Source: Aspidiotus rigidus
Taxonomy: Eukaryota; Arthropoda; Insecta; Hemiptera; Diaspididae
DNA: 64,000 nt
Assembly: GCA_035079385.1 (NCBI GenBank)
Contig: JAVHKY010000069.1
Location: 1-64,000 of the forward strand
Direction: 5' to 3'
Position 1 is the stretch's first letter; every line of letters begins with the position of its first letter. Below the pieces are notes generated by a model. It saw only the letters and a program-made list of their open reading frames with translations. It did no database searches and had not been told where the DNA came from. Positions 1 through 11,972 of the stretch are shown here, piece after piece. The translations under genes were made by a program, and so were the position numbers.

Positions 1-512
1 AGATTACGAATTTCATATCCTTTCGGCTGAAAAACTTGACCACAAATCACAATTTCGAAAATTCGAAATTATTGCCCTCTGTGAAAACTGAATTTTCACC
101 AGAAAAAAATCTCCGGCGACTAAAAATTGTACCCAATAGTCCTATCCTAACCAAAATTTAACACAGATTACGAATTTCATATCCTTTCGGCTGAAAAACT
201 TGACCACAAATCACAATTTCGAAAATTCGAAATTATTGCCCTCTGTGAAAACTGAATTTTCACCAGAAAAAAATCTCCGGCGACTAAAAATTGTACCCAA
301 TAGTCCTACCCTAACCGAAATTTAACGCAGATTACGAATTTCATATCCTTTCGGCTGAAAAACTTGACCACAAATCACAATTTCGAAAATTCGAAATTAT
401 TGCCCTCTGTGAAAACTGAATTTTCACCAGAAAAAAATCTCCGGCGACTAAAAATTGTATCCAATAGTCCTATCCTAACCGAAATTTAACGCAGATTACG
501 AATTTCATATCC

Positions 513-524
513 TTTCGGCTGAAA
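513..524. repeat. Imperfect dyad TTTCGGCTGAAA, positions 21-32
   Basis: Ten of the twelve bases are consistent with two-fold symmetry. The C24-to-T variant and the T7 variant (T19, T20, T24) weaken it. It starts with a TTCG that resembles half of a CENP-B box but lacks the CGGG half. Confidence 0.55.
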
Positions 525-542
525 AACTTGACCACAAATCAC

Positions 543-562
543 AATTTCGAAAATTCGAAATT
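543..562. repeat. Dyad 1: 9-bp inverted repeat, monomer positions 51-70
   Basis: AATTTCGAA and its reverse complement TTCGAAATT are separated by two A bases. Each arm contains a TTCGAA palindrome, so the element is a palindrome made of palindromes. It recurs in every unmodified monomer. Recurrent variants break one arm: G53/G55 (AAGTGCGAAAA), C55, C55/A56, G61 and A62. It could extrude as a cruciform or bind a symmetric protein; either role is inference. Confidence 0.9.
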
Positions 563-572
563 ATTGCCCTCT

Positions 573-591
573 GTGAAAACTGAATTTTCAC
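573..591. repeat. Dyad 2: GTGAAAA/TTTTCAC inverted repeat, positions 81-99
   Basis: Seven-base arms GTGAAAA and TTTTCAC flank CTGAA, giving a potential stem-loop. Variants that touch it are G89 in the loop (zones D and F), C93 (gaaCttt, zone D) and the GTAGG variant, which alters the left arm. The 15-bp deletion in the monomer at 45116 removes the entire right arm. Confidence 0.85.
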
Positions 592-2460
592 CAGAAAAAA
601 ATCTCCGGCGACTAAAAATTGTACCCAATAGTCCTATCCTAACCGAAATTTAACGCAGATTACGAATTTCATATCCTTTCGGCTGAAAGACTTGACCACA
701 AATCACAATTTCGAAAATTCGAAATTATTGCCCTCTGTGAAAACTGAATTTTCACCAGAAAAAAATCTCCGGCGACTAAAAATTGTACCCAATAGTCCTA
801 TCCTAACCGAAATTTAACGCAGATTACGAATTTCATATCCTTTCGGCTGAAAAACTTGACCACAAATCACAATTTCGAAAATTCGAAATTATTGCCCTCT
901 GTGAAAACTGAATTTTCACCAGAAAAAAATCTCCGGCGACTAAAAATTGTACCCAATAGTCCTATCCTAACCGAAATTTAACGCAGATTACGAATTTCAT
1001 ATCCTTTCGGCTGAAAAACTTGACCACAAATCACAATTTCGAAAATTCGAAATTATTGCCCTCTGTGAAAACTGAATTTTCACCAGAAAAAAATCTCCGG
1101 CGACTAAAAATTGTACCCAATAGTCCTATCCTAACCGAAATTTAACGCAGATTACGAATTTCATATCCTTTCGGCTGAAAAACTTGACCACAAATCACAA
1201 TTTCGAAAATTCGAAATTATTGCCCTCTGTGAAAACTGAATTTTCACCAGAAAAAAATCTCCGGCGACTAAAAATTGTACCCAATAGTCCTATCCTAACC
1301 GAAATTTAACGCAGATTACGAATTTCATATCCTTTCGGCTGAAAAACTTGACCACAAAACACAATTTCGAAAATTCGAAATTATTGCCCTCTGTGAAAAC
1401 TGAATTTTCACCAGAAAAAAATCTCCGGCGACTAAAAATTGTACCCAATAAACCTATCCTAACCGAAATTTAACGCAGATTACGAATTTCATATCCTTTC
1501 GGCTGAAAAACTTGACCACAAATCACAATTTCGAAAATTCGAAATTATTGCCCTCTGTGAAAACTGAATTTTCACCAGAAAAAAATCTCCGGCGACTAAA
1601 AATTGTACCCAATAGTCCTATCCTAACCGAAATTTAACGCAGATTACGAATTTCATATCCTTTCGGCTGAAAAACTTGACCACAAATCACAATTTCGAAA
1701 ATTCGAAATTATTGCCCTCTGTGAAAACTGAATTTTCACCAGAAAAAAATCTCCGGCGACTAAAAATTGTACCCAATAGTCGTATCCTAACCGAAATTTA
1801 ACGCAGATTACGAATTTCATATCCTTTCGGCTGAAAAACTTGACCACAAATCACAATTTCGAAAATTCGAAATTATTGCCCTCTGTGAAAACTGAATTTT
1901 CACCAGAAAAAGATCTCCGGCGACTAAAAATTGTACCCAATAGTCCTATCCTAACCGAAATTTAACGCAGATTACGAATTTCATATCCTTTCGGCTGAAA
2001 AACTTGACCACAAATCACAATTTCGAAAATTCGAAATTATTGCCCTCTGTGAAAACTGAATTTTCACCAGAAAAAAATCTCCGGCGACTAAAAATTGTAC
2101 CCAATAGTCCTATCCTAACCGAAATTTAACGCAGATTACGAATTTCATATCCTTTCGGCTGAAAAACTTGACCACAAATCACAATTTCGAAAATTCGAAA
2201 TTATTGCCCTCTGTGAAAACTGAATTTTCACCAGAAAAAAATCTCCGGCGACTAAAAATTGTACCCAATAGTCCTATCCTAACCGAAATTTAACGCGGAT
2301 TACGAATTTCATATCCTTCCGGCTGAAAAACTTGACCACAAATCACAATTTCGAAAATTCGAAATTATTGCCGTCTGTGAAAACTGAATTTTCACCAGAA
2401 AAAAATCTCCGGCGACTAAAAATTGTACCCAATAGTCCTATCCTAACCGAAATTTAACGC

Positions 2461-2952
2461 GGATTACGAATTTCATATCCTTCCGGCTGAAAAACTTGAC
2501 CACAAATCACAATTTCGAAAATTCGAAATTATTGCCGTCTGTGAAAACTGAATTTTCACCAGAAAAAAATCTCCGGCGACTAAAAATTGTACCCAATAGT
2601 CGTATCCTAACCGAAATTTAACGCAGATTACGAATTTCATATCCTTTCGGCTGAAAAACTTGACCACAAATCACAATTTCGAAAATTCGAAATTATTGCC
2701 CTCTGTGAAAACTGAATTTTCACCAGAAAAAGATCTCCGGCGACTAAAAATTGTACCCAATAGTCCTATCCTAACCGAAATTTAACGCAGATTACGAATT
2801 TCATATCCTTTCGGCTGAAAAACTTGACCACAAAACACAATTTCGAAAATTCGAAATTATTGCCCTCTGTGAAAACTGAATTTTCACCAGAAAAAAATCT
2901 CCGGCGACTAAAAATTGTACCCAATAGTCCTATCCTAACCGAAATTTAACGC
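2461..2952. repeat. Marker trimer, copy 1
   Basis: Three consecutive variant monomers: G1/C23/G77/G142, then G108 (creating AGATCT), then A47. The monomer just before it (2297) already has G1/C23/G77 but not G142. A partial relative lies at 1641-1968, where G142 and G108 occur without the other changes. Confidence 0.88.
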
Positions 2953-4920
2953 AGATTACGAATTTCATATCCTTTCGGCTGAAAAACTTGACCACAAATC
3001 ACAATTTCGAAAATTCGAAATTATTGCCCTCTGTGAAAACTGAATTTTCACCAGAAAAAAATCTCCGGCGACTAAAAATTGTACCCAATAGTCCTATCCT
3101 AACCGAAATTTAACGCGGATTACGAATTTCATATCCTTCCGGCTGAAAAACTTGACCACAAATCACAATTTCGAATATTCGAAATTATTGCCCTCTGTGA
3201 AAACTGAATTTTCACCAGAAAAAAATCTCCGGCGACTAAAAATTGTACCCAATAGTCCTATCCTAACCGAAATTTAACGCAGATTACGAATTTCATATCC
3301 TTTCGGCTGAAAAACTTGACCACAAATCACAATTTCGAAAATTCGAAATTATTGCCCTCTGTGAAAACTGAATTTTCACCAGAAAAAAATCTCCGGCGAC
3401 TAAAAATTGTACCCAATAGTCCTATCCTAACCGAAATTTAACGCAGATTACGAATTTCATATCCTTTCGGCTGAAAAACTTGACCACAAATCACAATTTC
3501 GAAAATTCGAAATTATTGCCCTCTGTGAAAACTGAATTTTCACCAGAAAAAAATCTCCGGCGACTAAAAATTGTACCCAATAGTCCTATCCTAACCGAAA
3601 TTTAACGCAGATTACGAATTTCATATCCTTTCGGCTGAAAAACTTGACCACAAAACACAATTTCGAAAATTCGAAATTATTGCCCTCTGTGAAAACTGAA
3701 TTTTCACCAGAAAAAAATCTCCGGCGACTAAAAATTGTACCCAATAGTCCTATCCTAACCGAAATTTAACGCAGATTACGAATTTCATATCCTTTCGGCT
3801 GAAAAACTTGACCACAAATCACAATTTCGAAAATTCGAAATTATTGCCCTCTGTGAAAACTGAATTTTCACCAGAAAAAAATCTCCGGCGACTAAAAATT
3901 GTACCCAATAGTCCTATCCTAACCGAAATTTAACGCAGATTACGAATTTCATATCCTTTCGGCTGAAAAACTTGACCACAAATCACAATTTCGAAAATTC
4001 GAAATTATTGCCCTCTGTGAAAACTGAATTTTCACCAGAAAAAAATCTCCGGCGACTAAAAATTGTACCCAATAGTCCTATCCTAACCGAAATTTAACGC
4101 AGATTACGAATTCCATATCCTTTCGGCTGAAAAACTTGACCACAAATCACAATTTCGAAAATTCGAAATTATTGCCCTCTGTGAAAACTGAATTTTCACC
4201 AGAAAAAAATCTCCGGCGACTAAAAATTGTACCCAATAGTCCTATCCTAACCGAAATTTAACGCAGATTACGAATTTCATATCCTTTCGGCTGAAAAACT
4301 TGACCACAAATCACAATTTCGAAAATTCGAAATTATTGCCCTCTGTGAAAACTGAATTTTCACCAGAAAAAAATCTCCGGCGACTAAAAATTGTACCCAA
4401 TAGTCCTATCCTAACCGAAATTTAACGCAGATTACGAATTTCATATCCTTTCGGCTGAAAAACTTGACCACAAATCACAATTTCGAAAATTCGAAATTAT
4501 TGCCCTCTGTGAAAACTGAATTTTCACCAGAAAAAAATCTCCGGCGACTAAAAATTGTACCCAATAGTCCTATCCTAACCGAAATTTAACGCGGATTACG
4601 AATTTCATATCCTTCCGGCTGAAAAACTTGACCACAAATCACAATTTCGAAAATTCGAAATTATTGCCCTCTGTGAAAACTGAATTTTCACCAGAAAAAA
4701 ATCTCCGGCGACTAAAAATTGTACCCAATAGTCCTATCCTAACCGAAATTTAACGCAGATTACGAATTTCATATCCTTTCGGCTGAAAAACTTGACCACA
4801 AATCACAATTTCGAAAATTCGAAATTATTGCCCTCTGTGAAAACTGAATTTTCACCAGAAAAAAATCTCCGGCGACTAAAAATTGTACCCAATAGTCCTA
4901 TCCTAACCGAAATTTAACGC

Positions 4921-5412
4921 GGATTACGAATTTCATATCCTTCCGGCTGAAAAACTTGACCACAAATCACAATTTCGAAAATTCGAAATTATTGCCGTCT
5001 GTGAAAACTGAATTTTCACCAGAAAAAAATCTCCGGCGACTAAAAATTGTACCCAATAGTCGTATCCTAACCGAAATTTAACGCAGATTACGAATTTCAT
5101 ATCCTTTCGGCTGAAAAACTTGACCACAAATCACAATTTCGAAAATTCAAAATTATTGCCCTCTGTGAAAACTGAATTTTCACCAGAAAAAGATCTCCGG
5201 CGACTAAAAATTGTACCCAATAGTCCTATCCTAACCGAAATTTAACGCAGATTACGAATTTCATATCCTTTCGGCTGAAAAACTTGACCACAAAACACAA
5301 TTTCGAAAATTCGAAATTATTGCCCTCTGTGAAAACTGAATTTTCACCAGAAAAAAATCTCCGGCGACTAAAAATTGTACCCAATAGTCCTATCCTAACC
5401 GAAATTTAACGC
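4921..5412. repeat. Marker trimer, copy 2
   Basis: Same three-monomer order as copy 1. The middle monomer has a private change in dyad 1 (ATTCAAAATT, A65). Confidence 0.88.
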
Positions 5413-6888
5413 AGATTACGAATTTCATATCCTTTCGGCTGAAAAACTTGACCACAAATCACAATTTCGAAAATTCGAAATTATTGCCCTCTGTGAAAAC
5501 TGAATTTTCACCAGAAAAAAATCTCCGGCGACTAAAAATTGTACCCAATAGTCCTATCCTAACCGAAATTTAACGCAGATTACGAATTTCATATCCTTTC
5601 GGCTGAAAAACTTGACCACAAAACACAATTTCGAAAATTCGAAATTATTGCCCTCTGTGAAAACTGAATTTTCACCAGAAAAAAATCTCCGGCGACTAAA
5701 AATTGTACCCAATAGTCCTATCCTAACCGAAATTTAACGCAGATTACGAATTTCATATCCTTTCGGCTGAAAAACTTGACCACAAATCACAATTTCGAAA
5801 ATTCGAAATTATTGCCCTCTGTGAAAACTGAATTTTCACCAGAAAAAAATCTCCGGCGACTAAAAATTGTACCCAATAGTCCTATCCTAACCGAAATTTA
5901 ACGCAGATTACGAATTTCATATCCTTTCGGCTGAAAAACTTGACCACAAATCACAATTTCGAAAATTCGAAATTATTGCCCTCTGTGAAAACTGAATTTT
6001 CACCAGAAAAAAATCTCCGGCGACTAAAAATTGTACCCAATAGTCCTATCCTAACCGAAATTTAACGCAGATTACGAATTTCATATCCTTTCGGCTGAAA
6101 AACTTGACCACAAATCACAATTTCGAAAATTCGAAATTATTGCCCTCTGTGAAAACTGAATTTTCACCAGAAAAAAATCTCCGGCGACTAAAAATTGTAC
6201 CCAATAGTCCTATCCTAACCGAAATTTAACGCAGATTACGAATTCCATATCCTTTCGGCTGAAAAACTTGACCACAAATCACAATTTCGAAAATTCGAAA
6301 TTATTGCCCTCTGTGAAAACTGAATTTTCACCAGAAAAAAATCTCCGGCGACTAAAAATTGTACCCAATAGTCCTATCCTAACCGAAATTTAACGCAGAT
6401 TACGAATTTCATATCCTTTCGGCTGAAAAACTTGACCACAAATCACAATTTCGAAAATTCGAAATTATTGCCCTCTGTGAAAACTGAATTTTCACCAGAA
6501 AAAAATCTCCGGCGACTAAAAATTGTACCCAATAGTCCTATCCTAACCGAAATTTAACGCAGATTACGAATTTCATATCCTTTCGGCTGAAAAACTTGAC
6601 CACAAATCACAATTTCGAAAATTCGAAATTATTGCCCTCTGTGAAAACTGAATTTTCACCAGAAAAAAATCTCCGGCGACTAAAAATTGTACCCAATAGT
6701 CCTATCCTAACCGAAATTTAACGCAGATTACGAATTTCATATCCTTTCGGCTGAAAAACTTGACCACAAATCACAATTTCGAAAATTCGAAATTATTGCC
6801 CTCTGTGAAAACTGAATTTTCACCAGAAAAAAATCTCCGGCGACTAAAAATTGTACCCAATAGTCCTATCCTAACCGAAATTTAACGC

Positions 6889-7380
6889 GGATTACGAATT
6901 TCATATCCTTCCGGCTGAAAAACTTGACCACAAATCACAATTTCGAAAATTCGAAATTATTGCCGTCTGTGAAAACTGAATTTTCACCAGAAAAAAATCT
7001 CCGGCGACTAAAAATTGTACCCAATAGTCGTATCCTAACCGAAATTTAACGCAGATTACGAATTTCATATCCTTTCGGCTGAAAAACTTGACCACAAATC
7101 ACAATTTCGAAAATTCGAAATTATTGCCCTCTGTGAAAACTGAATTTTCACCAGAAAAAGATCTCCGGCGACTAAAAATTGTACCCAATAGTCCTATCCT
7201 AACCGAAATTTAACGCAGATTACGAATTTCATATCCTTTCGGCTGAAAAACTTGACCACAAAACACAATTTCGAAAATTCGAAATTATTGCCCTCTGTGA
7301 AAACTGAATTTTCACCAGAAAAAAATCTCCGGCGACTAAAAATTGTACCCAATAGTCCTATCCTAACCGAAATTTAACGC
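6889..7380. repeat. Marker trimer, copy 3
   Basis: Carries all diagnostic bases with no private change seen. It lies exactly twelve monomers (1968 bp) after copy 2. Confidence 0.88.
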
Positions 7381-10300
7381 AGATTACGAATTTCATATCC
7401 TTTCGGCTGAAAAACTTGACCACAAATCACAATTTCGAAAATTCGAAATTATTGCCCTCTGTGAAAACTGAATTTTCACCAGAAAAAAATCTCCGGCGAC
7501 TAAAAATTGTACCCAATAGTCCTATCCTAACCGAAATTTAACGCAGATTACGAATTTCATATCCTTTCGGCTGAAAAACTTGACCACAAATCACAATTTC
7601 GAAAATTCGAAATTATTGCCCTCTGTGAAAACTGAATTTTCACCAGAAAAAAATCTCCGGCGACTAAAAATTGTACCCAATAGTCCTATCCTAACCGAAA
7701 TTTAACGCAGATTACGAATTTCATATCCTTTCGGCTGAAAAACTTGACCACAAATCACAATTTCGAAAATTCGAAATTATTGCCCTCTGTGAAAACTGAA
7801 TTTTCACCAGAAAAAAATCTCCGGCGACTAAAAATTGTACCCAATAGTCCTATCCTAACCGAAATTTAACGCGGATTACGAATTTCATATCCTTCCGGCT
7901 GAAAAACTTGACCACAAATCACAATTTCGAAAATTCGAAATTATTGCCCTCTGTGAAAACTGAATTTTCACCAGAAAAAAATCTCCGGCGACTAAAAATT
8001 GTACCCAATAGTCCTATCCTAACCGAAATTTAACGCAGATTACGAATTTCATATCCTTTCGGCTGAAAAACTTGACCACAAATCACAATTTCGAAAATTC
8101 GAAATTATTGCCCTCTGTGAAAACTGAATTTTCACCAGAAAAAAATCTCCGGCGACTAAAAATTGTACCCAATAGTCCTATCCTAACCGAAATTTAACGC
8201 AGATTACGAATTTCATATCCTTTCGGCTGAAAAACTTGACCACAAAACACAATTTCGAAAATTCGAAATTATTGCCCTCTGTGAAAACTGAATTTTCACC
8301 AGAAAAAAATCTCCGGCGACTAAAAATTGTACCCAATAGTCCTATCCTAACCGAAATTTAACGCAGATTACGAATTTCATATCCTTTCGGCTGAAAAACT
8401 TGACCACAAATCACAATTTCGAAAATTCGAAATTATTGCCCTCTGTGAAAACTGAATTTTCACCAGAAAAAAATCTCCGGCGACTAAAAATTGTACCCAA
8501 TAGTCCTATCCTAACCGAAATTTAACGCAGATTACGAATTTCATATCCTTTCGGCTGAAAAACTTGACCACAAATCACAATTTCGAAAATTCGAAATTAT
8601 TGCCCTCTGTGAAAACTGAATTTTCACCAGAAAAAAATCTCCGGCGACTAAAAATTGTACCCAATAGTCCTATCCTAACCGAAATTTAACGCAGATTACG
8701 AATTTCATATCCTTTCGGCTGAAAAACTTGACCACAAATCACAATTTCGAAAATTCGAAATTATTGCCCTCTGTGAAAACTGAATTTTCACCAGAAAAAA
8801 ATCTCCGGCGACTAAAAATTGTACCCAATAGTCCTATCCTAACCGAAATTTAACGCGGATTACGAATTTCATATCCTTCCGGCTGAAAAACTTGACCACA
8901 AATCACAATTTCGAAAATTCGAAATTATTGCCCTCTGTGAAAACTGAATTTTCACCAGAAAAAAATCTCCGGCGACTAAAAATTGTACCCAATAGTCCTA
9001 TCCTAACCGAAATTTAACGCAGATTACGAATTTCATATCCTTTCGGCTGAAAAACTTGACCACAAAACACAATTTCGAAAATTCGAAATTATTGCCCTCT
9101 GTGAAAACTGAATTTTCACCAGAAAAAAATCTCCGGCGACTAAAAATTGTACCCAATAGTCCTATCCTAACCGAAATTTAACGCAGATTACGAATTTCAT
9201 ATCCTTTCGGCTGAAAAACTTGACCACAAATCACAATTTCGAAAATTCGAAATTATTGCCCTCTGTGAAAACTGAATTTTCACCAGAAAAAAATCTCCGG
9301 CGACTAAAAATTGTACCCAATAGTCCTATCCTAACCGAAATTTAACGCAGATTACGAATTTCATATCCTTTCGGCTGAAAAACTTGACCACAAATCACAA
9401 TTTCGAAAATTCGAAATTATTGCCCTCTGTGAAAACTGAATTTTCACCAGAAGAAAATCTCCGGCGACTAAAAATTGTACCCAATAGTCCTATCCTAACC
9501 GAAATTTAACGCAGATTACGAATTTCATATCCTTTCGGCTGAAAAACTTGACCAGAAATCACAATTTCGAAAATTCGAAATTATTGCCCTCTGTGAAAAC
9601 TGAATTTTCACCAGAAAAAAATCTCCGGCGACTAAAAATTGTACCCAATAGTCCTATCCTAACCGAAATTTAACGCAGATTACGAATTTCATATCCTTTC
9701 GGCTGAAAAACTTGACCACAAATCACAATTTCGAAAATTCGAAATTATTGCCCTCTGTGAAAACTGAATTTTCACCAGAAAAAAATCTCCGGCGACTAAA
9801 AATTGTACCCAATAGTCATATCCTAACCGAAATTTAACGCAGATTACGAATTTCATATCCTTTCGGCTGAAAAACTTGACCACAAATCACAATTTCGAAA
9901 ATTCGAAATTATTGCCCTCTGTGAAAACTGAATTTTCACCAGAAAAAAATCTCCGGCGACTAAAAATTGTACCCAATAGTCCTATCCTAACCGAAATTTA
10001 ACGCAGATTACGAATTTCATATCCTTTCGGCTGAAAAACTTGACCACAAATCACAATTTCGAAAATTCGAAATTATTGCCGTCTGTGAAAACTGAATTTT
10101 CACCAGAAAAAAATCTCCGGCGACTAAAAATTGTACCCAATAGTCCTATCCTAACCGAAATTTAACGCGGATTACGAATTTCATATCCTTTCGGCTGAAA
10201 AACTTGACCACAAATCACAATTTCGAAAATTCGAAATTATTGCCCTCTGTGAAAACTGAATTTTCACCAGAAAAAAATCTCCGGCGACTAAAAATTGTAC

Positions 10301-11480
10301 CCAATAGTCCTATCCTAACCGAAATTTAACGCAGATTACGAATTTCATATCCTTTCGGCTGAAAAACTTGACCACAAATCACAATTTCGAAAATTCGAAA
10401 TTATTGCCCTCTGTGAAAACTGAATTTTCACCAGAAAAAAATCTCCGGCGACTAAAAATTGTACCCAATAGTCCTATCCTAACCGAAATTTAACGCAGAT
10501 TACGAATTTCATATCCTTTCGGCTGAAAAACTTGACCACAAATCACAATTTCGAAAATTCGAAATTATTGCCCTCTGTGAAAACTGAATTTTCACCAGAA
10601 AAAAATCTCCGGCGACTAAAAATTGTACCCAATAGTCCTATCCTAACCGAAATTTAACGCAGATTACGAATTTCATATCCTTTCGGCTGAAAAACTTGAC
10701 CACAAATCACAATTTCGAAAATTCGAAATTATTGCCCTCTGTGAAAACTGAATTTTCACCAGAAAAAAATCTCCGGCGACTAAAAATTGTACCCAATAGT
10801 CCTATCCTAACCGAAATTTAACGCAGATTACGAATTTCATATCCTTTCGGCTGAAAAACTTGACCACAAATCACAATTTCGAAAATTCGAAATTATTGCC
10901 CTCTGTGAAAACTGAATTTTCACCAGAAAAAAATCTCCGGCGACTAAAAATTGTACCCAATAGTCCTATCCTAACCGAAATTTAACGCGGATTACGAATT
11001 TCATATCCTTCCGGCTGAAAAACTTGACCACAAATCACAATTTCGAAAATTCGAAATTATTGCCCTCTGTGAAAACTGAATTTTCACCAGAAAAAAATCT
11101 CCGGCGACTAAAAATTGTACCCAATAGTCCTATCCTAACCGAAATTTAACGCAGATTACGAATTTCATATCCTTTCGGCTGAAAAACTTGACCACAAATC
11201 ACAATTTCGAAAATTCGAAATTATTGCCCTCTGTGAAAACTGAATTTTCACCAGAAAAAAATCTCCGGCGACTAAAAATTGTACCCAATAGTCCTATCCT
11301 AACCGAAATTTAACGCAGATTACGAATTTCATATCCTTTCGGCTGAAAAACTTGACCACAAATCACAATTTCGAAAATTCGAAATTATTGCCCTCTGTGA
11401 AAACTGAATTTTCACCAGAAAAAAATCTCCGGCGACTAAAAATTGTACCCAATAGTCCTATCCTAACCGAAATTTAACGC

Positions 11481-11972
11481 GGATTACGAATTTCATATCC
11501 TTCCGGCTGAAAAACTTGACCACAAATCACAATTTCGAAAATTCGAAATTATTGCCGTCTGTGAAAACTGAATTTTCACCAGAAAAAAATCTCCGGCGAC
11601 TAAAAATTGTACCCAATAGTCGTATCCTAACCGAAATTTAACGCAGATTACGAATTTCATATCCTTTCGGCTGAAAAACTTGACCACAAATCACAATTTC
11701 GAAAATTCGAAATTATTGCCCTCTGTGAAAACTGAATTTTCACCAGAAAAAGATCTCCGGCGACTAAAAATTGTACCCAATAGTCCTATCCTAACCGAAA
11801 TTTAACGCAGATTACGAATTTCATATCCTTTCGGCTGAAAAACTTGACCACAAAACACAATTTCGAAAATTCGAAATTATTGCCCTCTGTGAAAACTGAA
11901 TTTTCACCAGAAAAAAATCTCCGGCGACTAAAAATTGTACCCAATAGTCCTATCCTAACCGAAATTTAACGC
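11481..11972. repeat. Marker trimer, copy 4
   Basis: All diagnostic bases are present. It lies 28 monomers after copy 3. Confidence 0.88.

Larger units (their letters stand above)
493..656. repeat. Reference consensus monomer (164 bp)
   Basis: This copy has none of the recurrent substitutions and serves as the numbering reference: position 1 is the first base of AGATTACG and position 164 is the final C of TTTAACGC. By hand count it holds 38 C, 20 G and eight CpG (35% G+C). Landmarks in order are GAATTT at 8, CGGC at 24, paired TTCGAA sites at 54-59 and 62-67, GTGAAAA at 81, a second GAATTT at 90, TTTTCAC at 93, an A7 run at 103-109, CTCCGGCGAC at 111, and CCTATCCTAACC at 141. The length is not a multiple of three, so no reading frame is kept from one monomer to the next. 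Confidence 0.97.

Noticed and set aside
513..529. CENP-B box candidate starting at TTTCGGCTGAAA
   Set aside because: The TTCG and the central A fit the box, but the required CGGG half is replaced by AACT. No better match was seen on either strand of the consensus.
633..644. Telomere-like CCTATCCTAACC
   Set aside because: It resembles CCCTAA-type repeats only loosely, occurs once per monomer and is not itself tandem.
1653..1847. Recurring 64-codon open frame on the minus strand (also at 2473, 4933, 6901, 9689, 11493, 15101, 17069, 18873, 20185, 22155, 23467, 25437, 27077, 30525 and 32165)
   Set aside because: It opens only where C142 is changed to G or A, which removes one TAG stop on the minus strand. 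It begins with GTG, spans a bit more than one monomer and cannot continue because 164 is not a multiple of three. It has no recognisable domain and is a by-product of satellite variation.
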